Source of the DNA: Wolfiporia cocos
Taxonomy: Eukaryota; Basidiomycota; Agaricomycetes; Polyporales; Phaeolaceae
NCBI GenBank assembly: GCA_029448655.1
Contig: JACCLO010000005.1
Location: 1,674,001 to 1,738,000, forward strand
Direction: 5' to 3'
DNA: 64,000 nucleotides
Made by a program: the position numbers and the translations under genes. Of the stretch, positions 46,954 to 57,475 are shown piece by piece. Under the pieces are notes generated by a model. That model saw only the letters and a program-made list of their open reading frames with translations. It ran no database searches and was not told the origin of the DNA. Numbering within the stretch: position 1 is the first letter of the stretch; the number at the start of each line of letters is the position of its first letter.

Positions 46954-48278
46954 TCAGACATAGGCGCACGTCGTCTGCTCGCTGACGTTCCCCGCCCAAT
47001 ACGAAGGCCCCAAAATGACAAGCAGCAGCAGCTGCGCGACCACAATGCTGAGGATCGCGTAGAACCAGGACTTCTTGTTCTCCAGAGCGGCGACTTCCGC
47101 CGCGAACGTGCTGACCGTTGTGAGGCAGCCGCAATAGCCGTTTGCGAGCCCCGACAGCACATTGCACGCATTCGGCGACGGCGGCCCGCGCGTGCTTTGT
47201 AGGACCATGAACATGCCGATCAGCGCAGTCCCGAGCATGTTTGCGGAGAATGTCCCGACGGGGAATAGGGAGAAGCGGTTGTTGAGCTGGATTGAGAGGA
47301 CGTAGCGCGTGAGCGTCCCGGGGAAGGAGTAGAGTAGAGCCGAGGTCGCTTTTTCGCGATAGGCCTCAGGGAGGCGGAAATAGGCCGGATAGGTTGCAGC
47401 GTAGAATATAATGGAGAAGATATTGAGACCATAGCGTATTGTGCGGTTCGGGGAGGGAAGCGTGGGGAAGAACGGCCGTATGAGAGATGAAATGTGTGCG
47501 CCAAACTGCACGGCGGACAGAGACAAGGCAAGAGTGAAGACGATCTGCGTCAAGCCGTCGATGACCTGGACATGAAAGGTTCGTTATCGTATGAGCAGGC
47601 GAGGTTGTGAGCATACGCACGTCTCTCAGCCAGTCTCGGTGATAGTGGCCTGAGTTTATCCAAGCCTGGAAAACTGCAAATTGCCAAGAAGAAAATGTTG
47701 TGAAAGAACCACAAAATCCTGCAAGAATGTTAGCCTAAGCAAAGCACATTGTAGTCGTGAATCGTCACCAGTTGTGATGGCAGTATATATAGGACCATAG
47801 CTGCGACAAGGAATCAGCCATTCGCTCACATATGTCTCAAGCAGCTGCGTACGTACAACCGTCCGATGGGCTCCCTTGCACCGAGTGCAAAACCCATGAC
47901 GAAGCATCCACCCACTTGGACCCATGCTAGCGGGAAAATGCTCCTTCCATCAAATGTTACAAGAGCCTCCAGACCAAGTCTAGCAAGACATCCAAGAACA
48001 GAGACAGGCATTAACAGTGACAAGACCGATATAGAGTAGGGGTGGTAAACCTTTGCGGGAGGCAGCTTCTCATCTTCGCTGGGTGGCCGATCGATGGATG
48101 CGAGCGACGCAGCATCGGGTATAGACTCATGGCGAGCTAGGGCAGAGCCAACATCGCTCTGACCGCTACGTGTGTCTTCATCGTCGGAACTGGCAAGAGG
48201 CAGCGGCTTGGGTTCCTCGTCGTGCGGCTGCACAGTTGGAAGTTGAGTGGGCTCTGGGATCGTACCATTCTGTGACAT
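46954..48278 (-). CDS. FEX1: Fluoride exporter (dual-domain FEX)
   Basis: Plasma-membrane fluoride channel that protects the cell from environmental fluoride. The ATG at 48278 gives MSQNGTIPEPTQ and an acidic, cytosolic head of about 80 residues. Two CrcB-like halves follow, as in all eukaryotic FEX proteins. The first has VSVLGCLARLGLEAL, WVQVGGCFVMGFALG and the pore motif GFCGSLTTFSSW. The second has LLYSFPGTLTRYVLSIQLNN, TFSANMLGTALIGMFM and GYCGCLTTVSTFAAEV. The Asn and Phe/Ser-Thr residues lining the pores are present. Product about 410 residues, ending CAYV; about four short introns. The start faces TSC10, 272 bp away. Confidence 0.92.
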
Positions 48279-48550
48279 GGTACACCAGCGGTGAGCTGTC
48301 GGTAAGGGATATGATCTAATGTCAAGTCTAGCGGACCTGGAGAAGCTCAGGCAGTGAGCTAGGATACACCTCCAGGGCACACACTTAAGGCATGCAGAGA
48401 TGAAGATCACAATGATCTGTCCTGCAGCTCAGCGTCGCGATTTGATTACGTCAGCGTTGAAACGTTGATCCTTGTTGTCGCGTGCCGCGCACACGATTCA
48501 TCCACACAGCGCGAACGCGAACAGATGTTTGCGACTAGCACGCACCTTGA
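48279..48550. promoter_or_regulatory. Shared intergenic region, FEX / TSC10
   Basis: 272 bp lie between divergent start codons of two single-copy housekeeping genes. No known factor site was recognised. Confidence 0.45.
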
Positions 48551-49896
48551 ATGATTGGGCTAGTCCTCTCTTTTTTTGCTGCAGTAACTATCGCTGCTGT
48601 CATTCAGATAATGTTCTTCAAGAGCAAGTGGGACCCTTGTGGTCGAGTTGCGTGACTATTACTCAGATTGAGAGATTGTGCCTGCTGAACGATTGCAACA
48701 GCATTGCTTTATTACCGGTGGATCCTCCGGGCTGGGTCTCTCCTTGGCGATCTTACTTACGAAGAAAGGGGCGGACGTGTCCATCGTCGCGCGAAATGAG
48801 GAACGTCTACAAAAGGCGCTAGAAGCATTAGAGGTATGCATCGCATCCCTTATGAACACCATTAAATTGCGTCGACGGTTCTATCTGGATAGGCAGTGCG
48901 ACAGACCCCGAACCAGCTGCTCAGGACCTACTCGTTCGCGGTAGATACAGAAGCGGGAGCGGCCAGCGCATTAGAAGCTGCTTGTCAGGCCCATGGTGGA
49001 ACGAGTCCCGATGCACTGTTTCTCTGTGCTGGAAAGTCTAGGCCGGGATTCTTTGTTGAGCAAGATGAAGCGTCTTTGAGGATGGCTTTGGACGAAACCT
49101 ACTATGCACAAGCATCGTCAGCATTGGTGAGGATCCATACCAAGTGTACGACGACTGACCGGATGCATAATGCAACACACAGGCCGCCGCAAAGCGAATG
49201 GTTCGTCGCGGAGAGAAGGGGAAAATTGTGTTCGTGACCTCAGTCCTCGGATACTTCTCCATTGTTGGCTATTCGACGTATTCGTCTGGAAAGTTTGCAT
49301 TGCGAGGTCAGGCTCAATGGCCTTGGGGCGTTATAGCTACTAACGGATGTTCAGGTCTTGCGGAAGCCCTTCACTCAGAGTTTATGTTGTATGGAATCGA
49401 TGTGCACATCTGCTTCCCTGGCACCATATATACTCCAGGATACGAAGAAGAAAACAGGATCAAGCCCAAGGTTACACTTAAGATCGAGGAATCAGACTCG
49501 GGTGCCACACCAGAGGTCGTTGCGGAGGGTTTGTTGCGTGGTGTGTAGTCACTGTGACTGCTCGCAGGCTGATTTCTGACTTAGCATATGGTAGGCGTGC
49601 AGAATGGTGATTTCCACATTACATATGACTTCATCGGGAATGTTTTCCGTGCGTCAACTGCGGGTTCTACACCGAGGAATAACATGCTCCTTGACTGCCT
49701 CTACGGTCTGATCGGCTTCGTAAGTACCCAAATATTACACTGGTATGCTGCTTATCTCGTCTACCAGATTGCACTGCCCTTCTGGAGACGCTCCGTGGAT
49801 TCCGCCGTCCGATCGCATCGACAAGAGCATCAAGAATACTTAACAAGCCGTGACTTGCTTGATAACAATGCTACAGCCACATCTACATCGAAGTGA
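48551..49896 (+). CDS. TSC10: 3-ketodihydrosphingosine (3-ketosphinganine) reductase
   Basis: Second step of sphingolipid synthesis in the ER: reduces 3-ketosphinganine to dihydrosphingosine with NADPH. Exon 1 (48551-48646) encodes an N-terminal membrane anchor (MIGLVLSFFAAVTIAAVIQI) and KSKWDPCGR; exon 2 begins at 48702 and continues HCFITGGSSGLGLSLAILLT, the Rossmann motif TGGSSGLG. Next come DALFLCAGKSRPGFFVE, IVFVTSVLGYFSIVGYSTYS with catalytic Ser and Tyr, and SSGKFALRG with the Lys (YSSGK). The last exons carry DVHICFPGTIYTPGYEEEN and a C-terminal membrane region (LLDCLYGLIGF, IALPFWRRSVDSAV). About 340 residues; I start at 48551 rather than at 48678 because only this start restores the anchor. 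Confidence 0.92.
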
Positions 49897-50764
49897 TGAA
49901 CCACAGGCAGATGTTGGCATTTTACTGATCCTCTCTCTACTGGTGTAATGTGGGCTGTTATCGCAGCCGGACGTACGTTGTACAAAGATCATATGCATCT
50001 GTTGAACCTTATTACTACACGGCCATATGCTGGCATCGCTGCCAATTCCCAGCACTTTCCATCAAGCAACCAGAGTGCACCGACAATTTTCGGTTAGAAC
50101 TCGGTCGGAGTAGCGTCTCGATCCAACCGCTATCCCACAGGCTTTCAGATAGCAATGTTGCAGGAACGTCGGAGCTGTCGAAAACACGCGGGCGAGTCAC
50201 ACAACCTAGGCTCGACTCCATATTTTTGGATCATTGGCTGGCTAAGCTACTGGACAATGCTACCGAAGACAATGTGTGAACAAGACACATTCTGAGAGAT
50301 CCAACAGTTTGGAGGGGAGATATGTCAGAAGGGGCGAAGCCAACGTTCCACCAGATGACTATCTGACAAGAAACGAAGCATTAGACCCCTCATCTCCTAG
50401 GAGAGCCCTCTTGGTCCTGCCATTTAGCAATTCAACGTAACAGAGCAGAGTCGATTGCCTGGGTAAGAAAGGGACCGCCATGTAAGATGAGAACCTGATC
50501 TTTTCGCTTTGGCGCTCAAATAGTCTGCGATTCAGGGCAGGCGCAGGGTCCACGCTCGTCGTGATTGGTGGTTCGTGATGGACAGTCGCCGGTTATGTAA
50601 GAGTTCGCTTCGCTGCTGCTTGCGCCGCAGGGCTGTGTGCTTACATGACTATCCCATAATCACATCGACGTGTGTTTCCCACATAACGCGTCCTAGCAGA
50701 CCAGATTCACATCGCTACGCGTCCCCTGTCGTTCGTTAACACCATCCGGTCGCCGTCTCTCTGA
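49897..50764. other. Intergenic stretch, TSC10 to DUF7704 gene
   Basis: About 870 bp with only short frames and no motif. No feature can be supported beyond the TSC10 3' end and the next gene's promoter. Confidence 0.4.
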
Positions 50765-51324
50765 ATGGCGCCGACTACGGCACTGCCTACATTCTATTGG
50801 GTCGTCTTTGGGCTATACGAGCCCTTGCTCACAAGTGTGGGCTTTTTGGGCGCGGTGGTTGACCCGAAGACGGTGAGCGACACGCGTACTGCTCCATTGA
50901 CGCGCCCTCATGCGCGTCGCAGACCCACGATCAGCAAGCACCGTGGCCTGCAGGCGGGCCACCCGATGATATGCCATTGGCAACGCGCGTAACCATCCTG
51001 CAGTTGGGGCACGTTGCGGGCCTACTCGGCCTCCTCAACTTCTTCGTGCTCTCAGCGTGCCGCAGATACCTCTTCTCGCGACCCGACCTGCAGGAGAAGA
51101 TCGTCGGCGCACTCCTGAAGCCCCTTCTCCTTGGAGACTTCCTGCACATCGCCATCACGCTGTGGGCACTGGAGGATAGCAGGTGGGATGTCTCGAGTTG
51201 GGGATTGATCCTCTGGATCACGATCGTAACCGGGTTTAGCCTGATGATCCCGAGGATCACCTGGCACATGGGCATCGGCCGCTACGTCGATGCAAGGGAT
51301 GGCCATCCGGGCAAGAGGAGCTGA
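50765..51324 (+). CDS. DUF7704-type four-TM fungal membrane protein
   Basis: Small integral membrane protein resembling the fungal DUF7704 family, whose role is unknown. Exon 1 encodes TFYWVVFGLYEPLLTSVGFL and GAVVDPKT; one intron (donor GTGAGC, acceptor CGCAG) joins it to THDQQAPWPAGGPPDD. Three more hydrophobic segments follow: ILQLGHVAGLLGLLNFFVLS, ALLKPLLLGDFLHIAITLWA and WGLILWITIVTGFSLMIPRI. It ends DARDGHPGKRS, about 170 residues, within the family's range. The family's FF.YE/Y.EP motif is represented by FGLYEPL. It converges on COX18 with 397 bp between. The family name is assigned by topology and N-terminal motif. Confidence 0.75.
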
Positions 51325-51721
51325 CTTAACGTCCTTAGGGCGACCCACATTATCTATTGTCGGATATTTATGTCCCGATGTCAGCGCAGTAGATGACATC
51401 TGGGCTCAGATGTTGGATTGGCACACACGGAAACCTATGCGATACCTCTTTGCCATGCTGTCTTGCGTAAGAGCAACGGTCACCTATTGACAGTGAATTA
51501 GCAAAGGAATTATGAAAGCGAGGATAGGCGTTGGTCCGTCATATTAGATCAAGAAAGAATCGTCGGGAACCTAGCGTCTCATGGCTGGCTCCCTCACACC
51601 ATAATTGTGATCATCCGGAAATATACAGGATCGCTAACTCACCCCTGCTAGATGCGGATGAGACAGGTCCGCCGCTTCAAAGATTAGGGCCTAATGCACC
51701 AAGCTCAGATACCTGTAGTAT

Positions 51722-52838
51722 TTAAGGAACCCGCGACTTGAGGGGTGGTATGTGCGTCTGCCAGTATTTTTCAGTTCTCCGAGCATGCCACCAGTCTAGA
51801 GCCCATGTTTGGATCAAGCCGAAGGTAGCAGAGGCCACCCAGTATATCTGGATGTTCTGTGATCATGTTTAAATGTTGCACAGACTGCGATGTAAGAGTA
51901 CGTACGCCAGGTACCGCAACCGCAACGAGGATTCGAGCAACAGACAAAATCCTGAGACTGGTCTGCATGACTTTGCGGGGCTCGACCACGGCCTCGCCTT
52001 TCGCGCGCCGCTCAGCAACCCATTGTGCGACCTGTTTCTCCCGTGCAGTCGCAGCAGCACTGACAAACCAGCGAGAAGTCTCAACGTTAACCAGGGTGAC
52101 GAGTCCGAGGGCGATAGGCAGAGTAGCGGTAGGGTCTGAGTGAGTCAGAGACGTGATCGTAAGGAAAGACTCGCTATCCAGTACCGACGGCGGTTGAGAC
52201 GTATTGGCAAGCACCATGGTGGAAACGACGAATACTGGCAACTGCGTTGCCGGAGGTATGGCCATCGTCGGCAGAGGGGAGGCATGGTGTAATGCGAGCA
52301 GCTCCTTCTGACGAACCTTTGCCTGCAGCGAGAGGCTTCAGACGAACGCGCTCAGAGTACGTGGCGATACATACCAAAGCTTTGACTCTCTTGTTCACTT
52401 CAACTGAAGCTGCGTCCTTGTCTCCTCGGAAGTTGTCTCTTTTCATGTCTTGAATGGCCTGCTTATGAAAACGGGGCATTTCTTGCTTTATCTGTGGAAT
52501 GACCAAGTTTTCTGCCTTCCATTGTCGATTTTTCGCCTTGGTGCGGACATTGGACAATGCTGGACTGTATCTAATACATGGAAACTCACCCATATAGAGA
52601 ATGGGAGCGTGAAGACAAGACGAGTCGCTACAGTGAGGAGAATCATAGTGGTAGAATACGGCGGAAGACTTGGAGGTAGTGGCAGCGCAATAGCAAGGTC
52701 CAGAAAGCCATCACTGAGGGTTTGTATCACTGAAGATGAAAATGCGCGACGTTGGGGCTTCGACGCGGTAATGCATGATTTCCGCGCACAAGACGCATGA
52801 CGGACAATGGAAGACCTTGCAAGGCTCGCGGTAAGCAT
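51722..52838 (-). CDS. COX18: Mitochondrial insertase COX18 (Oxa1/YidC family)
   Basis: Inner-membrane insertase that exports the C-terminal tail of Cox2 during cytochrome oxidase assembly. The ATG at 52838 gives an Arg/Ser-rich presequence (MLTASLARSSIVRHASCARK). The YidC-type core follows: LDLAIALPLPPSLPPYSTTM, ILLTVATRLVFTLPFSIW, then AKNRQWKAENLVIPQIKQEM. Later segments are QLPVFVVSTMVLANTSQPP, TATLPIALGLVTLVNVETSR and RILSVARILVAVAVPG; the last exon encodes IYWVASATFGLIQTWALDWW. Four exons were traced with phase-0 joints (SIW-AKN, KAL-AKV, VPG-IYW). It ends LKSRVP, about 310 residues. The short form and the W-A-K-x-R-Q-W motif fit COX18 rather than OXA1. It lies downstream of eL6 on the same strand. 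Confidence 0.85.
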
Positions 52839-53280
52839 GGAGCCCAAGTAATCTCTGCGCGTCACTGTCGACCAAGTCCAAGCCGTTCTGTCCATGATCG
52901 AGATCGCCGGCGTCACGGACCCAGTTGATCCAAGGCGTTTTCATCTCAAAATTTCGCATCGTATTTGCAGGAAGCCGAGACACCATATATCATGTATCAT
53001 ATGCAATGTATCTTCAGAGCAGAGCAAGCTGCTGAATGGGATTCGTGTTCGCTCTGGTCCGCGAAGGCAAGTCTTACTACCAGACGGAAGCTCGCTGCGA
53101 ACCGCAAAGCAGACAAGTCCAGAGGTCCGTCGACATCCGCGTGTCGTCGAGCGAAATCGCTGTGAAAAGAGATGCCATACGCATGCTACATCGGCATAAA
53201 ATAGTCATAGCCTAAGCGACGAGGATGCGCTGCCCTGCCACCCATGCCCACAGTCCAACCCGTGCCCCGGCGGGATGAAC

Positions 53281-54046
53281 TCAGAACGTCATCTGGTGGG
53301 GGAACTGACCCTTCGACAAGCCCCAGCTTGCCTTCAGGTACTTGTTCAGACTCTCCGTCTTCTTGATGGCAGCAATGACGGCGGCATCAGCGGCCTTCTG
53401 GTCGGCCGCCTTCGACTCGGGGTACGCCTCCTTCGGCTTCGGCTTGCCCTCCGAGAAGAACTCTACCTCCGCTGAGCTCGTACCCTTAGTGGCGGGCTTG
53501 GCGAAGTACGCGTCGTTGATCTTCTCGTCGACCTACGCCCAATGTCACGAAGATATAGTACGAGGTTGCCGCAATGCATACCTTGAAGTCGCCAAGGTCA
53601 AGCTTGGCAGAGGTGGCAATAACGTATGCCTGGTTCACCCGGCGAAGGGGAACACCGTTGATCTTGTAAGGACCAGTCACCAACAACAGCCCGCTGGCCA
53701 GCTGCTTCAAGAAGACCACCCGCTTGCCCGCGAAACGACCCGCAAGGAGAATGAGGACTGTGCCGGGGGAGATGGAGGACCGGAGCTTGGCGGGTTTTGG
53801 CGATTTGCGGCTCTTCTTGGGCTTGCGGACGTCCTCCGCAGGGTAGAATCGTGGGGCTTTGAATTTGGGGACAAGACGCTTGCCGCCGTTCTTCTCTCCG
53901 CCAACCTGCACCTCCTTCGTCGTCGCAACCTCAGCGGCGATCGGCGCGTCAGATTTTTTGAGGCCCTTGTAGAGACCGCGGCGGGCGAACACCTGGGAGC
54001 GAGAGAGGCGGCCGACGCCAGGGACGAGTTCCTTGCTGCGGGCCAT
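53281..54046 (-). CDS. RPL6: 60S ribosomal protein eL6
   Basis: Ribosomal large-subunit protein. Exon 1 is 54046-53582 and exon 2 53532-53281, joined in phase 0 (DLGDFK then VDEKIND). The product, about 238 residues, begins [20 protein letters not shown]. It contains [60 protein letters not shown] and [13 protein letters not shown], the KOW-like core of eL6. It ends [15 protein letters not shown]. The in-frame ATG at 54109 upstream is not used by homologues. The start faces the nucleotidase gene, 301 bp away. Confidence 0.95.
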
Positions 54047-54347
54047 CTGGAGGAATATATCAGCACAGAGAACGAAACAGACCTTACTGCCACAGGCAGC
54101 GCCATCCAAAACATCAAGTCCGCATCCAGCCCAAATATCCCTCCAGCTGTCTCGTTCGAACCCGGGAATCGACAGAATGCCCCAGCAGCATGCCCTTTAG
54201 CTCAACGACAAGGAAGGAACGCTCACTGAGTCGGGTCTTGAGGATTGCTGGACTGTGTTGACTGCCCCTACGGCGCAGATGCGTACGAGCGCGAATGCTT
54301 AGTCAGCATCCTGGACGAGTGACCAAATCGGGATAGAGTAGGTTCCA

Positions 54348-55473
54348 ATGCATCATCAGAGTCACCGTTCATTTGTGCGCCTTCTGCAATTGAGGCGCGT
54401 ACATTCGTGTCTTACTACTGCTCAAAATGTCAAGAAACGGGGACATCACTACTGGGAACACAAGTTAGCTCGCGGAATATTCTCAAGTTCCTCATCTTCC
54501 ACTGATCGGAGGCGCTGTATCATTGCTGCAGACGATGACCGGTACACTATATGGTTAGACATAGACAACACCTTGTACTCTGCGAGTGCACGCATATCTC
54601 ATGCAATGGGTGAACGCATACATGGTCTCGAATACTTTCACCTGCTGTCTTGGTACCTCGCTATGCTTACCACATCTCTCAGCTTATTTCGTGGCTCTCG
54701 GGTTCCCTGAGGACGAGGCTACAGAATTACACCACAAGTATTATAACCAGTATGGTCTCGCTCTTCGAGGGCTCGTACGGCACCACAACATCGGTAAGTC
54801 TACCATATATCGGTCTTTCGTCTTCGTCGTCTGAGGTCGTACACGCAGACCCCATGGACTTCGACCGCAAATGTGACGGGTCGCTGCCGCTGGAAGATGC
54901 GCTCAACCCGGACCCCAAGCTCAGGAAACTGCTCCAGGATATTGATCGTAGCAAAGCACGCGTATGGGCGTTGACGAATGCGTACAAGACAGTGCGTAGA
55001 TGCTGTTTTGCATATGGATTGTGTTGTTGATCTTGGTGATGTAGCACGCGCAACGAGTGTTGCGTATTCTCGGAGTAGAGGATCAGATTGAAGGCTTGGT
55101 GTACTGCGATTACTCCAAGCCGGACTTCTCCTGTAAGCCAGAAGCTGAATACTACCACAACGTGCGTGATTTTGCCCCGCGTTCCTCCGTGCCTGCGCTG
55201 AAACGATGCGAGCAGGCGTTACGACAAGCGAACATTTCTAACCCGGTTAAATGCTGTTTTGTCGACGACAGCAGAACTAACGTCAATGCCGCCCAATCGC
55301 TAGGCTGGGGAAGATGTGTTCACTTTTGCGAGAAGGGGTTGATCGTGGTAGAAGGCGGCAAGGCGAGAGAGATCGGGGAGGATCTGACCGCCGCAGCGGA
55401 CGATAGTGGCATCACTACCATCACGGACCTGGAAGAACTCAGAACTGTATGGTCGGACCTCTTCAAGATATGA
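54348..55473 (+). CDS. Pyrimidine 5'-nucleotidase (SDT1/PHM8-like HAD hydrolase)
   Basis: HAD-superfamily phosphatase; yeast homologues Sdt1 and Phm8 dephosphorylate pyrimidine nucleotides and lysophosphatidate. Motif I is IWLDIDNTLYSAS (nucleophile and acid Asp). The cap region follows (ISHAMGERIHAYFVALGFPE, DEATELHHKYYNQYGLALRG), then motif II in RVWALTNAYKTHAQRVLRIL, DYSKPDFSCKPEAEYYHN with the motif III Lys, and motif IV in CCFVDDSRTNVNAAQSLGWG. It ends RTVWSDLFKI. Three or four short introns. The N terminus is uncertain: the ATG at 54348 adds about 60 basic residues before the conserved part, possibly a mitochondrial presequence or the product of a missed first intron. It converges on PHAF1. 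Confidence 0.87.
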
Positions 55474-55680
55474 TCAAGCTTTAGCACGTAAAGTATACAC
55501 GCTTTGGGATGTTGTCCATGGACTACGGTGATTGTTGTACAACCTACTATAAGTAGCTGGTTTCGCAAATGTCCGAATATATCTAAGGATTTCTGTTCTA
55601 CGGTTTCAAGATCGGTCAGGACCAACGTGAGCAGGATGCATACGTACAATAGATCTGAAAGCACCCCGCATCTCATCAGA

Positions 55681-57190
55681 TCAGAATAGCATTACTGCCA
55701 CAACTTGTTCTGACTCCGTTGCTTCAAGGATCACTCCATCAAACCCAAGTAAGCCTGTTGATGGTGTAAGAAAGACGTGTACAATTTCGACGGAGTAGTG
55801 TCGTACGCGTCTTGGAACTGGGTAAGGTGAGCCCGTCTTCTTCGTCAGTTCGATCAAGTAGCATTGAGGGAGGAGTCTCTCCAGGGCTGAGAAAATGACC
55901 AATTACATCGGCCTGAAAACGTTGAGTTTTTCGTCAGCGGACTATATGGAAATCTTACCCTGTCATAGAATCTGACTCGGGAAGGTGATTCTAGTAGATC
56001 GACCAAATATGCTTTTAGACTCCAGATGGCGTACCTGTTGGTTAATACGCACCGTCTTCGTTATCTTCAGGTTTACCTTCGATCTCCCATGGACATCGCT
56101 TGTATCGCTGGAACAAAGGTGTACCAGGCTGGGAGACATGTGAATTTGGTTCAGCACAGCAGAAAGGCAACCATACCACATTCGAATGCAGGATGATCTT
56201 CTTCACGACATGCGTTGTACCAGACATTTGGAAGTCGATTCCGTGCTGAAGGTAGTTGTAGAAATCTATTAACGAATATGAGTCGACGCAAATATCGACA
56301 TCAAAATCCCTCACAGTCGGTATCGCCTTGTATATCAGCGAAGGCATTTCTCGAGTGGATGGTCATCCTGTCATCCTCCTTGTAGTGGATACGGAGTGGC
56401 TGGCCCAAGTCGCAGATTAGATCTTGCGCTGTCGAGATGCCGATTCGAACGCGCACAGAGTTTGTGTCGGAAGGGAAGAAGTCCAGCGTGACACCATCAT
56501 GAACCTCAAATGCAGATGAGCTTAAGTCGTTGCATCAATAAAAACTCAGGTACTACCTTTACGACAGCACGCTTGATCTCACCATCCATGGCAGAGCACT
56601 CAGTGACCTCGTCCAGAGCGTCTCTGACTTCGCCAGGCGCATTCTTCTGCGTGACGATGACTCTCTTGACCTCCTGCATCCGGTCCTCAGTGTGAAGCGT
56701 CGGGCTTTTCAGACCATCATTCCTGCCATCCTCTTCGAAGCTGAATGACACCCCGGGGTATTGTAAATCATCGCCAGAATATGTCGGCCCGAACGTTCGA
56801 CTCACGCCTACGCGTCTTAAGACCTCCTCGCTGGAGGAGAGAGTCGTGTCCTTGTATTTGAGCGTCACAGGAGGATTGAGATCACGGAGCCTTCGGAGGC
56901 AGATAGTATGGAGGCGCTGATGGTGACCCGAGAACAGCAGATCGAGGTGGGGTCGAATATACAGGATCACAGGGGTGGTGGGAGTGTCGGGATCAAACTT
57001 GACATCAACCATAGGAAACACATGTTGCATCCCTCGCAGAAGCTCTATTACACTCCATAAGGATGAACCTATATGAACGCAATCTTGTAGAGCCACTGCC
57101 AGATTCATGTGTGAGCTAAGCAGACGTACCAAGCTCGAACTTGCCGAGACCAAGACCAGGCCTAATATCGGTTTCGAGGGTTGAGACCAT
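55681..57190 (-). CDS. PHAF1/UPF0183 family protein
   Basis: Homologue of human PHAF1 (C16orf70), which binds phosphoinositides at forming autophagosomes; the fungal role is uncharacterised. The start at 57190 gives the family's N-terminal block (DIRPGLGLGKFELG), followed by SSLWSVIELLRGMQHVFPMV, VILYIRPHLDLLFSGHHQRL and RTFGPTYSGDDLQYPGVSFS. After further exons come VDSYSLIDFYNYLQHGID, THVVKKIILHSN and, at the end, LLGFDGVILEATESEQVVAV. About ten short introns; the product is about 450 residues. An open frame extends upstream to 57411 but encodes Arg-rich sequence unlike the family. Divergent from DPB2, 285 bp. Confidence 0.85.
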
Positions 57191-57475
57191 GACGAGCGGG
57201 AAAGCTCAAGCTGAGTGTCGTGTAAGCCTGCAGATGGTGTGTTGCGAGTATGGCAGTGTGAAGTGTGAGTATGGAGTGGGAGCAGTTCTGGCACCACAGT
57301 ACTAGCGTCGTGCCCAGGTCGCCCAAGAAAGGAAAGGTTCGGTCGCGATCGACGCGAGCAGACGCGTCGTGACACAACGTGACGCGACGCGACGCGCCTC
57401 TTACGTTCCAAGAATCGCTCGGTGTTCCTTCCACTAGTACAGTCTTCGGCCCAGGTACTTCTCGACTACATCAGG
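57191..57475. promoter_or_regulatory. Shared intergenic region, PHAF1 / DPB2
   Basis: 285 bp lie between divergent start codons. A cluster of ACGCG/GCGAC repeats near 57355-57400 (GACGCGACGCGACGCG) contains the MluI-cell-cycle-box core ACGCG several times, which in yeasts drives S-phase genes such as DNA polymerase subunits. Confidence 0.5.

Noticed and set aside
48678..48944. Start of TSC10 at 48678
   Set aside because: It lies inside an intron; the exon at 48551-48646 joins in frame and supplies the membrane anchor and Rossmann start.
54154..54165. GTTCGAACCCGG, like a tRNA B-box
   Set aside because: No A-box, cloverleaf stems or acceptor stem could be formed on either strand.
56506..57411. 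301-residue minus-strand frame starting at 57411
   Set aside because: Only the part after 57120 is PHAF1; the upstream Arg-rich portion is unlike the family and includes the first intron.
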